Shown: positions 26,248 to 34,466 of the stretch, piece by piece
Layout of the letters: each line of letters opens with the position of its first letter
How positions within the stretch are numbered: the first letter of the stretch is position 1
Assembly: GCF_901873365.1 (NCBI RefSeq)
Contig: NZ_CABFLM010000104.1
Coordinates: 11,061 to 75,060, forward strand
Direction: 5' to 3'
Origin: an uncultured Aggregatibacter sp.
GTDB lineage: Bacteria; Pseudomonadota; Gammaproteobacteria; Enterobacterales; Pasteurellaceae
DNA: 64,000 nt
The notes under the pieces: model-generated
Seen by the model: only the letters and a program-made list of their open reading frames with translations
Databases searched by the model: none
Told to the model about the DNA's origin: nothing
Position numbers and translations under genes: made by a program

Positions 26248-26760
26248 TTAGTGACTTTCGGCGGCGTCATTTGCTTCGCCTTCCGTTTTCTTATCTTCTT
26301 TATTACCGTATAAGAACTGGCCGATAAGATCTTCCAGCACCATGGCAGATTTGGTATCAACAATTTTGTCGCCGTCTTTCAGCATCGCAATTTCACCGTC
26401 GTCAAAACCGACATTTAATGCAATGTACTGTTCGCCCAATAATCCTGAGGTTTTAATGGATAACGAACTGGTTTCAGGAATCTTGTTGTATTCTTGATTA
26501 ATCGCAATCGTTACTTTCGGCAAATACGTTTTCGGATCCAATTCAATATTGGATACGCGCCCAACCACGACACCGCCTACTTTAAGTGGCGCACGCACTT
26601 TTAGTCCGCCGATATTATCGAAAGTTGCATAGACTTGGTAAGATTTTGTTTCACTAAAGCCTTGTACGTTGGCAACTTTTAGGCCTAAAAAAACAAGCGA
26701 GGCAATGCCTAAAAGCAAAAATAAACCCACCCAAAATTCATATTTAATTGTTTGTCGCAT
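26248..26760 (-). CDS. mlaD: MlaD, membrane-anchored MCE-domain protein
   Basis: Forms a hexameric ring in the periplasm through which lipids pass. The 170-residue product has one N-terminal transmembrane helix (about residues 8-28) and one MCE domain (YATFDNIGGLKVRAPLKVGGV, VSNIELD) with the hydrophobic pore motif region LIGQFLYG near the end. Matches the single-MCE MlaD family (183 in E. coli). It lies between mlaE and mlaC in the operon. Confidence 0.95.
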   Translation of the reverse strand: MRQTIKYEFWVGLFLLLGIASLVFLGLKVANVQGFSETKSYQVYATFDNIGGLKVRAPLKVGGVVVGRVSNIELDPKTYLPKVTIAINQEYNKIPETSSLSIKTSGLLGEQYIALNVGFDDGEIAMLKDGDKIVDTKSAMVLEDLIGQFLYGNKEDKKTEGEANDAAESH

Positions 26761-26782
26761 ACTCTTTCCTTACAAACAGAGA

Positions 26783-27568
26783 TTAATTTGCACCGAACAT
26801 CATCGCTGTCAGCACAAAGTCTAAACCCAATACCACTAATGACGCATGAACTACCGTTCTCGTCGTGGCTTTACTAATACCTTCGGACGTTGGCATACAG
26901 TCATACCCGTTAAATAACGCAATCCATACAACAGCAATGGCAAAAAAGACGCTTTTGATTGTGCCGTTTAGAATATCATGTTCCCATGTGACTGCGTTTT
27001 GCATAACAGACCAAAAACTACCGGCATCCACGCCTTTCCAGTCAACCCCGACTAAAGAACCGCCCCAAATTCCAATGGCGATAAAAATCATGGAAAGAAG
27101 CGGCATGGCAATAATTCCTGCCCAAAAACGCGGTGCAATCACCCGACGCAACGGATCGACCGCCATCATTTCCAAGCTGGATAATTGTTCGGTGGCTTTC
27201 ATTAAACCAATTTCTGCCGTTAGGGCAGAACCGGCTCGACCAGCAAATAAAAGTGCGGTCACCACCGGGCCTAATTCTCGCAACAAGGATAAGGCGACTA
27301 ATTGCCCGAGGCTGGTTTCTGCGGAGAAATCCACTAAAACCACATAGCCTTGTAACCCAAGCACCATGCCAATAAATAAACCGGAAAGCATGATGATTAA
27401 TAAAGATTGCACGCCAAGAACATGCAGTTGCTTAATAAGAAGTGGGAAATGCTTCGTCACTTGCGGTTTCCCAACTAATGCGCCGAACAATAAAAAGCCG
27501 GCACGACCTAGCGCCCGTACAAAATTAATCACATTGCGCCCGAGGGCTGAAATGAAATTCACTAGCAT
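26783..27568 (-). CDS. mlaE: MlaE, permease subunit of the lipid transporter
   Basis: Inner-membrane permease of MlaFEDB. The 261-residue product has an amphipathic N-terminal helix and five hydrophobic segments, with the conserved motifs GLQGYVVLVDFSAETSLGQLVA, RELGPVVTALLFAGRAGSALTAE and MKATEQLSSLEMMAVDP. Length equals the family (260). It overlaps the mlaF end by 7 bases, indicating coupled translation. Confidence 0.95.
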   Translation of the reverse strand: MLVNFISALGRNVINFVRALGRAGFLLFGALVGKPQVTKHFPLLIKQLHVLGVQSLLIIMLSGLFIGMVLGLQGYVVLVDFSAETSLGQLVALSLLRELGPVVTALLFAGRAGSALTAEIGLMKATEQLSSLEMMAVDPLRRVIAPRFWAGIIAMPLLSMIFIAIGIWGGSLVGVDWKGVDAGSFWSVMQNAVTWEHDILNGTIKSVFFAIAVVWIALFNGYDCMPTSEGISKATTRTVVHASLVVLGLDFVLTAMMFGAN

Positions 27569-28359
27569 TCAAACAACTCCTCAATATAATTCGGTGCAGG
27601 GTAATGAAAATGCACCGGACCGTCTGCTTGACCTTGTAGGAACTGAGTCACCTGAGGATCTTGGCTTGCCAGCAGCTGCTCGGAAGTGCCTTCCGCGATA
27701 ACGTGTTTATCCGCGATAATATAAGCATAATCCGCAATGCTTAACACTTCTTGCACATCGTGCGACACCACAATCGATGTGAGATTTAAGGCTTCGTTTA
27801 ACCGTTTAATGAGGCTGAGAATCACCCCCATACTAATCGGATCCTGCCCGGTGAACGGTTCATCGAACATCATTAAATCCGGATCTAATGCTATCGCGCG
27901 GGCAAGGGCGGCACGCCGAGCCATCCCACCGGAAAGTTCGGAGGGCATTAAATCAGCTGCACCACGTAAGCCAACCGCTTCCAATTTCATTAACACGATC
28001 TGACGAATTAATGACGGTGGCAAATTCGTATGCTCACGAATCGCAAATGCCACATTATCGAAAGTAGAAATATCGGTAAACAATGCGCCCGATTGAAATA
28101 GCATTCCCATGCGTTTGCGCACTTCATAAAGTTCACGATTTGACAGTTTGCAAATATCTTGCCCATCAAACAAAATTTCCCCCTCGGTCGGCAACAACTG
28201 CCCACCAATGAGTTTTAATAACGTGGTTTTACCAATGCCGGAAGGCCCCATAATGGCAGTAATTTTGCCCTTGGGAACCTTCAGATTAAGATCCTTATAA
28301 ATAATTCGATCGCCACGCTTAAATGTCAGATGTTTAACTTCAATTAAAGATTCGTTCAT
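27562..28359 (-). CDS. mlaF: MlaF, ATPase subunit of the lipid transporter
   Basis: Cytoplasmic ABC ATPase of the MlaFEDB complex. The 265-residue product shows Walker A GPSGIGKTT near residue 39, Q-loop LFQSGALF, signature LSGGMARR, Walker B LMMFDEPF and the switch His in VVSHDVQE. The C-terminal tail (FHYPAPNYIEELF) matches the handshake extension of MlaF. It is the first gene of the operon; its promoter shares the intergenic region with divergent lptC. Confidence 0.95.
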   Translation of the reverse strand: MNESLIEVKHLTFKRGDRIIYKDLNLKVPKGKITAIMGPSGIGKTTLLKLIGGQLLPTEGEILFDGQDICKLSNRELYEVRKRMGMLFQSGALFTDISTFDNVAFAIREHTNLPPSLIRQIVLMKLEAVGLRGAADLMPSELSGGMARRAALARAIALDPDLMMFDEPFTGQDPISMGVILSLIKRLNEALNLTSIVVSHDVQEVLSIADYAYIIADKHVIAEGTSEQLLASQDPQVTQFLQGQADGPVHFHYPAPNYIEELFEC

Positions 28360-28486
28360 AACACATTCGTTGCAAATAATAAGAGGCTATAAAATCGCCA
28401 CTAACTAAAATAAGCTGCGATACTCTATGAAATTCCACTGAATGTCAAATAGAATTATCTGAATTTACCCATCGATTTTCCTTGCC

Positions 28487-28500
28487 GATACCTTGGTATC
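28487..28500. promoter_or_regulatory. Palindrome between mlaF and lptC
   Basis: GATACC-TT-GGTATC is a perfect dyad directly followed by an A/T-rich CTATATAAAA segment, within the divergent promoter region. It may be an operator for one of the two envelope operons; the binding factor is unknown. Confidence 0.35.
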
Positions 28501-28604
28501 CTATATAAAAACATCATAAAATCAGGCCGCACTTTTACATGCTTTTCACAAAACTATGCTATGATTGCGTCTTCTTATTAACTAGACTGACTTAACATAG
28601 GCTT

Positions 28605-29189
28605 ATGAATATTCGCTGGAATATTATTTTATCGGTCATTGCGCTGGGGTTATTAGCTTGGTTTTATCGTTTAAATCAAGACGATAACCATTTAACTGAA
28701 CTCATTAAATCAGAAGATCGGCCGGAATATATCGGACAAAAAATGGAGACTGTCGTTTATTCGCCTAGCGGTAAAAAGCAATACCTCGCCACCTCTTTGC
28801 AAGTGGAATACTACACGGCTGACGGGCATACCGACTTTCAACAACCTAAAGTGACATTACTCGAGATGAATGTGCCTAGTGCCAATACCGAAGAAAAAGA
28901 AAGCTGGGAACTCCGTGCCGATAAAGCGAGATTAACCAAAGATAATATGTTGTATTTAGAGGGCAATGTGGTGGCACAAAGCCTCTCTCCCCTCTCCCGT
29001 TTACAGCGCATTGAAACCGAAAGTGCGGTGGTAAATTTAACAACGCAGGATATTCGTTCGGACAAAATGGTTACGCTCAACGGGCAAAATTTTAGTTCGA
29101 CCGGCTTGAAATTAACGGGTAATTTGCAACAACAAGTGGCTAATTTAAAAGAACAGGTAAAAACACATTATGAAATTAATAAGCAATAA
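28605..29189 (+). CDS. lptC: LptC, inner-membrane LPS transport protein
   Basis: Bitopic protein that takes LPS from LptB2FG and passes it to LptA. The 194-residue product has one N-terminal transmembrane helix (about residues 7-22) followed by the LptC beta-jellyroll (YSPSGKKQYLATSLQVEYY, WELRADKARLTKDNMLYLEGNVVAQ). It overlaps lptA by 20 bases. No kdsC precedes it; the operon starts here, divergent from mlaF. Confidence 0.92.
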   Translation: MNIRWNIILSVIALGLLAWFYRLNQDDNHLTELIKSEDRPEYIGQKMETVVYSPSGKKQYLATSLQVEYYTADGHTDFQQPKVTLLEMNVPSANTEEKESWELRADKARLTKDNMLYLEGNVVAQSLSPLSRLQRIETESAVVNLTTQDIRSDKMVTLNGQNFSSTGLKLTGNLQQQVANLKEQVKTHYEINKQ

Positions 29190-29691
29190 ACTTTTCCTTG
29201 CTTCCACATTAACTTTAATCGCTTTCTCCGCATTCGCGTTAAAAGACGATACCAATCAACCGATTAACATCGTATCCGATAACCAATCGTTGGATATGAA
29301 CAGCCGTGTGGTCACCCTCAGTAATAACGTGGTGATTACACAGGGTTCTATTCTTGTCAAAGCGGATAAAGTGATCATTACCCGTCCGGAAGAAAACGCC
29401 AATAAGAAAGATACCGTTGAAGCTTTTGGCAATCCTGTTACGTTTCATCAAATGATGGATGATGGCAAACCAGTGGACGGTAAAGCCAATAAAGTGTTTT
29501 ATGATTTGAGTACAGAATTTTTAACCTTAACCGGCAACGCCGAATTAAAGCAATTAGATAGTAAAATTAGTGGCAATGTCATTACTTATGATGTGAAAAA
29601 ACAACAGTTGAAAGCGAACGGTTCTTCCGGCTCTCGTGTAAAAACTGTCTTAATTCCAAACCAATTAAATAATGCTAAAGGCAAGAAATAA
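29170..29691 (+). CDS. lptA: LptA, periplasmic LPS bridge protein
   Basis: Builds the periplasmic beta-jellyroll bridge for LPS between LptC and LptD. The 173-residue product has a signal peptide ending at about residue 24 (AFA) and the LptA/OstA core (QSLDMNSRVVTLSNNVVITQGSI, FYDLSTEFLTLTGNAELKQLDSKISGN). It starts inside the end of lptC, so the two are coupled, and is followed by lptB after 8 bases. Confidence 0.94.
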   Translation: MKLISNKLFLASTLTLIAFSAFALKDDTNQPINIVSDNQSLDMNSRVVTLSNNVVITQGSILVKADKVIITRPEENANKKDTVEAFGNPVTFHQMMDDGKPVDGKANKVFYDLSTEFLTLTGNAELKQLDSKISGNVITYDVKKQQLKANGSSGSRVKTVLIPNQLNNAKGKK

Positions 29692-29699
29692 GGTGAAAC

Positions 29700-30425
29700 A
29701 TGGCGATTCTGTCTGCTGAAAATTTAGCGAAAAGCTACAAAAAACGCCAAGTGGTTTCTGATGTAAGTTTAACCGTCAACTCTGGTGAAATTGTCGGTTT
29801 ACTCGGGCCAAATGGCGCCGGAAAAACAACCACGTTCTACATGGTGGTTGGCTTGGTGAATCATGATCAAGGCAAAATTCGAATTGATGAAGAAGACATC
29901 AGTTTGTTGCCAATGCACAATCGCGCTCAAAAAGGCGTAGGTTATTTACCACAGGAAGCCTCTATTTTTCGCCGCTTGAGTGTGTATGAAAATTTAATGG
30001 CCGTATTAGAAATACGCAAAGATCTGACCGCACTTCAACGTCGTGAACGTGCCGATGAGTTGATTGATGAATTCAACATTGGTCATATTCGAGACAATCT
30101 AGGGCAATCACTCTCCGGCGGCGAACGTCGTCGCGTGGAAATTGCGCGTGCCTTGGCAGCAAATCCGAAGTTCATTTTATTAGATGAACCTTTTGCCGGC
30201 GTTGATCCTATTTCGGTGATTGATATTAAGAAAATTATCAAAGACTTACGTGATCGTGGCTTAGGTGTGCTGATTACCGATCACAATGTGCGGGAGACGC
30301 TCGATGTGTGTGAGCGCGCCTATATTGTGAGTTCCGGTAAAATGATTGCCACCGGCACACCTACTGAAATTATGAATAACAAATTGGTAAAAGACGTGTA
30401 TTTAGGTGCAGATTTCCAACTATAG
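29700..30425 (+). CDS. lptB: LptB, ATPase of the LPS exporter
   Basis: Powers LptB2FGC extraction of LPS from the inner membrane. The 241-residue product has Walker A GPNGAGKTT, Q-loop YLPQEASIF, signature LSGGERRR, Walker B LLDEPFAGVDP and the switch His in TDHNVRETL; length equals E. coli LptB. Start ATG at 29700 follows AAGGTGAAAC. The operon continues to ptsN and rapZ. Confidence 0.96.
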   Translation: MAILSAENLAKSYKKRQVVSDVSLTVNSGEIVGLLGPNGAGKTTTFYMVVGLVNHDQGKIRIDEEDISLLPMHNRAQKGVGYLPQEASIFRRLSVYENLMAVLEIRKDLTALQRRERADELIDEFNIGHIRDNLGQSLSGGERRRVEIARALAANPKFILLDEPFAGVDPISVIDIKKIIKDLRDRGLGVLITDHNVRETLDVCERAYIVSSGKMIATGTPTEIMNNKLVKDVYLGADFQL

Positions 30426-30428
30426 CTT

Positions 30429-30956
30429 ATGAAATTTACCGAATTATTAACGCCTCAAACCCTTCGTCAGGGAATGATTTCTTCCAGCAAAAAACGGGTG
30501 TTTGAATCTATCGCGCGCATTGTGGAAGAACAATTACCCATGGAAAATGGGGAACAATATTGTTTTGATTGTTTATTTAATCGTGAAAAATTAGGCAATT
30601 CCGGTTTAGGCGGTGGCGTTGCGATGCCGAAAGGCCGTCTGCCACAAGGTACAAAACCCATTGGTGTGTTTATTCAATTAGAAACCCCCATTGAGTATGA
30701 TGCTGCCGACAAACGGGATGTGGATTTAATTTTTGCGGTATTAATCCCAGAAAATATGTGTAGCGATTATGCCCAGTGTCTGCCGAAATTGGCGGACTAT
30801 TTAATGGATAAATCACTTTGCAAACAACTGCGTTCGGCAAAAAGTGCGGATGAGATTTGGAAAATTTTTCTGCATTATGATCAATGTGAAAATGAGCCGT
30901 CAGAATCCGATGAGGAAGATACGCCAATCTCAATGCCGGATAACGCAGAAGAATAA
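30429..30956 (+). CDS. ptsN: PTS IIA-Ntr-like protein with Lys at the phosphorylation site
   Basis: PtsN is the terminal phosphoacceptor of the nitrogen-related PTS and regulates kinases and potassium transport by its phosphorylation state. The 175-residue product aligns over the IIA domain (NREKLGNSGLGGGVAMPKGR, GVFIQLETPIEYDAADKRDVDLIFAVLIPE). In the family this loop reads G-x-A-I-P-H-G; here it is A-M-P-K-G, so the phosphorylated His is Lys 68. The codon is AAA and the surrounding sequence is clean. A Glu/Asp/Ser-rich C-terminal tail of about 25 residues is added. Position between lptB and rapZ is standard. It probably acts without being phosphorylated. Confidence 0.9.
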   Translation: MKFTELLTPQTLRQGMISSSKKRVFESIARIVEEQLPMENGEQYCFDCLFNREKLGNSGLGGGVAMPKGRLPQGTKPIGVFIQLETPIEYDAADKRDVDLIFAVLIPENMCSDYAQCLPKLADYLMDKSLCKQLRSAKSADEIWKIFLHYDQCENEPSESDEEDTPISMPDNAEE

Positions 30957-30986
30957 GTGCCATTTGAACGAATCAAGGGGAACATC

Positions 30987-31841
30987 ATGGAAATTATCAT
31001 CATTAGCGGACGGTCGGGTGGCGGTAAATCCGTCGCATTAAGAGCGTTAGAAGATATGGGCTATTATTGCGTGGATAATTTGCCATTGGATTTACTGCCG
31101 AAATTAATTGAAATTCTGTCAGTTAGCCAAACGGCCGCTGCGATTAGTTTAGATATTCGCAATTTACCGGCGTCCCCACAAGTGTTGGAAAAGACCATTA
31201 ATGATCTTCAACAACAGCACAATGTTAAAATTATTTTCTTAGATGCTGATAACAGCACTTTAGTCCGCCGCTACAGCGATTCTCGTCGTTTACATCCGCT
31301 TTCCACCCATGATCTTTCTCTAGAAGCCGCCATTGAAGAAGAAGCGAAACAGCTTGACCCTTTAATTCAACAAGCCAATTTGATTATTGATACAGGCGCG
31401 TTATCCACCCATGAGCTTGCGGAACGCTTACGTGAATTTTTACGTGGGCATTCTGATAAAGAATTAAAAATCGTGGTGGAGTCTTTCGGATTTAAATACG
31501 GCATTCCACTTGATGCGGATTATGTATTTGATGTGCGCTTTCTGCCTAATCCGCACTGGAACCACGCCTTGCGACCGCTGACAGGATTAGATGAGCCGGT
31601 GGCGGAATTTTTAAATAAACACAATGATGTACACCAATTTATTTATCTAACCCGCACTTATATCGAAACTTGGTTACCCTTACTGGAACAAAATAATCGC
31701 AGTTATTTAACCATTGCTATCGGATGCACCGGCGGAAAACATCGCTCCGTTTATATTGCTGAACAGCTGGGAAGATATTTCCAAGACAAAGGCAAAAACG
31801 TCAAAATTTTACACCGCTCTTTAGAAAAACATAAAAAATAA
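30987..31841 (+). CDS. rapZ: RNase adaptor protein RapZ (YvcJ family)
   Basis: Nucleotide-binding adaptor that in enterobacteria directs RNase E to the small RNA GlmZ and so tunes GlmS and cell-wall precursor supply. From ATG at 30987 (AAGGGG upstream) the product has 284 residues, exactly the E. coli length; a longer frame from 30957 is less likely. Seen: Walker A SGRSGGGKSVALRALED, Walker B-like IIFLDADN, and the C-terminal block TIAIGCTGGKHRSVYIAEQL. Ends before a bidirectional terminator. Confidence 0.96.
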   Translation: MEIIIISGRSGGGKSVALRALEDMGYYCVDNLPLDLLPKLIEILSVSQTAAAISLDIRNLPASPQVLEKTINDLQQQHNVKIIFLDADNSTLVRRYSDSRRLHPLSTHDLSLEAAIEEEAKQLDPLIQQANLIIDTGALSTHELAERLREFLRGHSDKELKIVVESFGFKYGIPLDADYVFDVRFLPNPHWNHALRPLTGLDEPVAEFLNKHNDVHQFIYLTRTYIETWLPLLEQNNRSYLTIAIGCTGGKHRSVYIAEQLGRYFQDKGKNVKILHRSLEKHKK

Positions 31842-31891
31842 TGCCTTTCTCATACCTGAAGAATGCGTGGTCATTTAAAAATACAAAAATA

Positions 31892-31929
31892 AAAATAGGC
31901 GGAATAATGAATTTTATTCCGCCTATTTT
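31892..31929. terminator. Bidirectional terminator between rapZ and ybeD
   Basis: AAAATAGGCGGAATAA (31892-31907) and its exact complement (31914-31929) form a 16-bp stem around a short loop, with T/A flanks, between convergent operons. Confidence 0.93.
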
Positions 31930-31930
31930 G

Positions 31931-32233
31931 CTATAACACCATGCGAACGCCTTTAATTTCTGCCAATGTTTTGTAAAGCGTTTCAATCTGTTCAATATTG
32001 TCTGCACGCACCTTAATTGAAACAGAATGATACGTACCTTTGCCGCTTTCTTTCATGGTTGGCGTATAATCCCCTTTAATGGTTTTATGTACAGTTTGCA
32101 CAACATCATCAATCAAATCTGCCCGTGCCGCACCGACAACTTTAAATGTAAAATCACAAGGGAATTCAAGTAAATCTTTGAGTTTCTTATTATGTGCAAG
32201 ATCCGTCAAATTAACGGTTTTATCGTGAGTCAT
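31931..32233 (-). CDS. ybeD: YbeD family protein (DUF493)
   Basis: A small conserved protein with an ACT-like ferredoxin fold, often placed next to dacA and lipB; its role is not settled. From ATG at 32233 (AGGAAAAAC upstream) it has 100 residues. The core FPCDFTFKVVGAARADLIDDV, GTYHSVSIKVRADN and the end IKGVRMVL match DUF493. The frame extends to 32263 but without a ribosome site. The E. coli order dacA-ybeD-lipB is kept up to this gene; lipBA are absent here. Confidence 0.92.
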   Translation of the reverse strand: MTHDKTVNLTDLAHNKKLKDLLEFPCDFTFKVVGAARADLIDDVVQTVHKTIKGDYTPTMKESGKGTYHSVSIKVRADNIEQIETLYKTLAEIKGVRMVL

Positions 32234-32257
32234 TGTTTTTCCTAAAATAAATAAAAA

Positions 32258-32312
32258 ATTCACCGCACTTCATCACCGCTGATGACATCAAAAAATCAAA
32301 AAGTGCGGTCGT
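32258..32312 (-). terminator. Uptake-sequence pair after dacA
   Basis: ACCGCACTT (32262-32270) and AAGTGCGGT (32301-32309) are inverted with a 30-base gap, just past the dacA stop. A long loop makes it a weaker terminator than the others, and it may partly separate dacA from ybeD transcription. Confidence 0.5.
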
Positions 32313-32331
32313 TTCTGCCAAGATTTTAAAC

Positions 32332-33519
32332 CTAACTAAATAAACTTTTAATCGTCAAGACCAGCCAATCCCAAACGCGACCTAATATCCCCGCTTCTTT
32401 GACTTCTTGCATCACTTGCAAGTTTAAACTGGCAACATCTTTTCCATCCAGTTGGTAAACGACTTTCCCGACGACTTGACCTTTAGCAAGTGGCGCTTCG
32501 AGATATTTTTTATCCAACTCATAGCGTGCTTTCAATTCGGTATTTTTACCTTTCGGGATGGTAATAAATCCATCTTGCAACACACCTAATTGCACGTTAT
32601 TTTCATCGCCATAATAGACACGCTGTTCTGAAATCGGTTTACCAGCTTCTAATGTTTTAAAGGTCTCAAAGTTCGCAAAACCCCATTGTAATAATTTTTT
32701 GCTTTCCACTTCTCGCCCTTTGTAAGTCGGCACACCCATCACGACAGAAATTAAGCGCATATTATTCGGGTTCGTCGCTGAAGCCACCAGATTATAACCG
32801 GCTTTATCTGTATGACCGGTTTTCATCCCATCTACATTAATGGTTTTATCCCATAATAAACCGTTGCGGTTTGGTTGCTTAATTTTGTTAAAGGTAAATT
32901 CTTTTTCCGCATAAATTTTATATTCTTCCGGCAAATCATGAATAATATGTGAACCAATAATCGCCATATCACGTGCTGAAGAATACTGCCCTTCTTCGTC
33001 TAAGCCATGCACTGTCGTAAAATTCGTATTTTTTAACCCAAACTGACGCACATATTTGTTCATGCTCTCAATAAAGTTGGCGGTATTACCGGAAATATGC
33101 TCTGCCATAGCAACACAAGCATCATTTCCTGACACGATAATAATCCCACGATTCAGATCTGCTACGGAAACCTGTTGGTTTAAATTTAAGAACATTTTTG
33201 AGGAGCCCGGGAAATTTTTCCCCCATGCGCTTTCCCCAATGGTTACCATATCTGTGCTATGGATTTTTCCCTGTTTTAATGCTTGCCCCACGACATAGCT
33301 AGTCATCATTTTGGTTAATGAGGCGGGATATTGTCTTTGATCCGGATTCAATGCCGCTAACACCGCACCGGAATTGTAGTCCATTAAAATATAGGTTTGT
33401 GCGTTAATTTGTGGCGTAGTTACATCGTAGGCTACGTCATTTGCATTTGCGATAAAGGAGGCACTGAGCATTCCGGTAAAAAGTGCGATTTTTGTTTTTG
33501 TCGCGATATGATAAAACAT
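32332..33519 (-). CDS. dacA: D-alanyl-D-alanine carboxypeptidase DacA (PBP5)
   Basis: Removes the terminal D-Ala from peptidoglycan stem peptides in the periplasm. The product of about 395 residues has a signal peptide ending ANA, the penicillin-binding motifs PASLTKMM (Ser-x-x-Lys), VSGNDACV (Ser-x-Asn) and MKTGHTDKAG (Lys-Thr-Gly), a PBP5 C-terminal domain, and an amphipathic membrane-anchoring end (VWDWLVLTIKSLF). ATG at 33519 has AGGA 12 bases upstream; ATG at 33531 is possible but its AGG touches the start codon. It follows rlpA in the cell-elongation operon. Confidence 0.95.
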   Translation of the reverse strand: MFYHIATKTKIALFTGMLSASFIANANDVAYDVTTPQINAQTYILMDYNSGAVLAALNPDQRQYPASLTKMMTSYVVGQALKQGKIHSTDMVTIGESAWGKNFPGSSKMFLNLNQQVSVADLNRGIIIVSGNDACVAMAEHISGNTANFIESMNKYVRQFGLKNTNFTTVHGLDEEGQYSSARDMAIIGSHIIHDLPEEYKIYAEKEFTFNKIKQPNRNGLLWDKTINVDGMKTGHTDKAGYNLVASATNPNNMRLISVVMGVPTYKGREVESKKLLQWGFANFETFKTLEAGKPISEQRVYYGDENNVQLGVLQDGFITIPKGKNTELKARYELDKKYLEAPLAKGQVVGKVVYQLDGKDVASLNLQVMQEVKEAGILGRVWDWLVLTIKSLFS

Positions 33520-33545
33520 AATATTAAACATCCTAGATTAGGTCA

Positions 33546-34418
33546 TTATTTATTGTAAGCATACACAATTAAAGGCTCGGAATGTTTCCATTGTCTCAAT
33601 TGTGTTTTGAGTTTTTCTATTTCATTTTTTGATTTAAAAGGGCCAAAGTGAACATTGTATTTTTTACCCTGCGCAATCATTTCCGCTTTAATATTTTTTG
33701 ATGATAATTGCTTAATGATTTTTTCAGCCTCTTTTTTGCTGGGAATATTCACCATCTTGACTTTATAACTTTCTTTTTTATTCCCTGCCTTATCCTTTTT
33801 GGCAATACGGTTTTCATCGGTGGAAGCATTATTTTTAGCATTGGGTTTTAACCGTTTTAAGCCCTCCACATTTTTTGCTGATTTTGCCAATGTGGCACTC
33901 CCCGGCCCGGAAATATCGCCATTGGTATGCACGTGAAGGGCTTCAATCTTAACTAACCCCATTCCATAATTCACAATCCCGATTTCCTTTGCCGCCGCAT
34001 GGGATAAATCAATAATGCGATCTTTAGCAAACGGTCCTCTGTCATTAATCCGTACAATGACTTTCCGCTTGTTATACATATTAGTCACTACCGCATAAGA
34101 ATTAAGCGGCAGTGTCTTATGGGCTGCCGTGTATAGGGTGGAATCATAAGGCTCCCCCGTTGAAGTCGGGCGTCCATTAAATTTATGATGATAATAACTT
34201 GCAATACCTTTTTTCGTATATTCCTTGGCAGATTCAGGTGGATGCGTTACATAGACTTCACCATTGACTTCATAGGTTTTAGGCGAGTTAGATAACTGAC
34301 GATAGATTAAACTCGGCCCTTGTATCCCATATAATTTTTTAGTTTCCGCTTGCACAGAAAGTGCGGTCAAACACAGAAACAAAAAAAGCACGTATGTTAC
34401 AGTTTGTTTTATATTCAT
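33546..34418 (-). CDS. rlpA: RlpA-like septal-ring lytic transglycosylase with SPOR domain
   Basis: RlpA cleaves denuded glycan strands and is recruited to division sites by its SPOR domain. The 290-residue product has a double-psi beta-barrel domain (GIASYYHHKFNGRPTSTGEPYDS, ALPLNSYAVV-type block, VIVRINDRGPFAKDRIIDLSHAAA) and a C-terminal SPOR domain after a Lys-rich linker (KVKMVNIPSKKEAEKIIKQL). Unlike E. coli RlpA it has no clear lipobox; the signal peptide ends VQA with only a poor LFLC upstream. That suggests a soluble periplasmic form. The signal peptide Thr-Ala-Leu is encoded by an uptake sequence. Confidence 0.9.
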   Translation of the reverse strand: MNIKQTVTYVLFLFLCLTALSVQAETKKLYGIQGPSLIYRQLSNSPKTYEVNGEVYVTHPPESAKEYTKKGIASYYHHKFNGRPTSTGEPYDSTLYTAAHKTLPLNSYAVVTNMYNKRKVIVRINDRGPFAKDRIIDLSHAAAKEIGIVNYGMGLVKIEALHVHTNGDISGPGSATLAKSAKNVEGLKRLKPNAKNNASTDENRIAKKDKAGNKKESYKVKMVNIPSKKEAEKIIKQLSSKNIKAEMIAQGKKYNVHFGPFKSKNEIEKLKTQLRQWKHSEPLIVYAYNK

Positions 34419-34466
34419 AGAAGTTATCCCCTTCTGTCGAGTTATCTAACTAAGAAAACTGAAAAC

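Noticed and set aside
26865..27347. 160-codon plus-strand frame opposite mlaE
   Set aside because: Shadow of the MlaE permease; residues are those expected from the complement of a hydrophobic gene.
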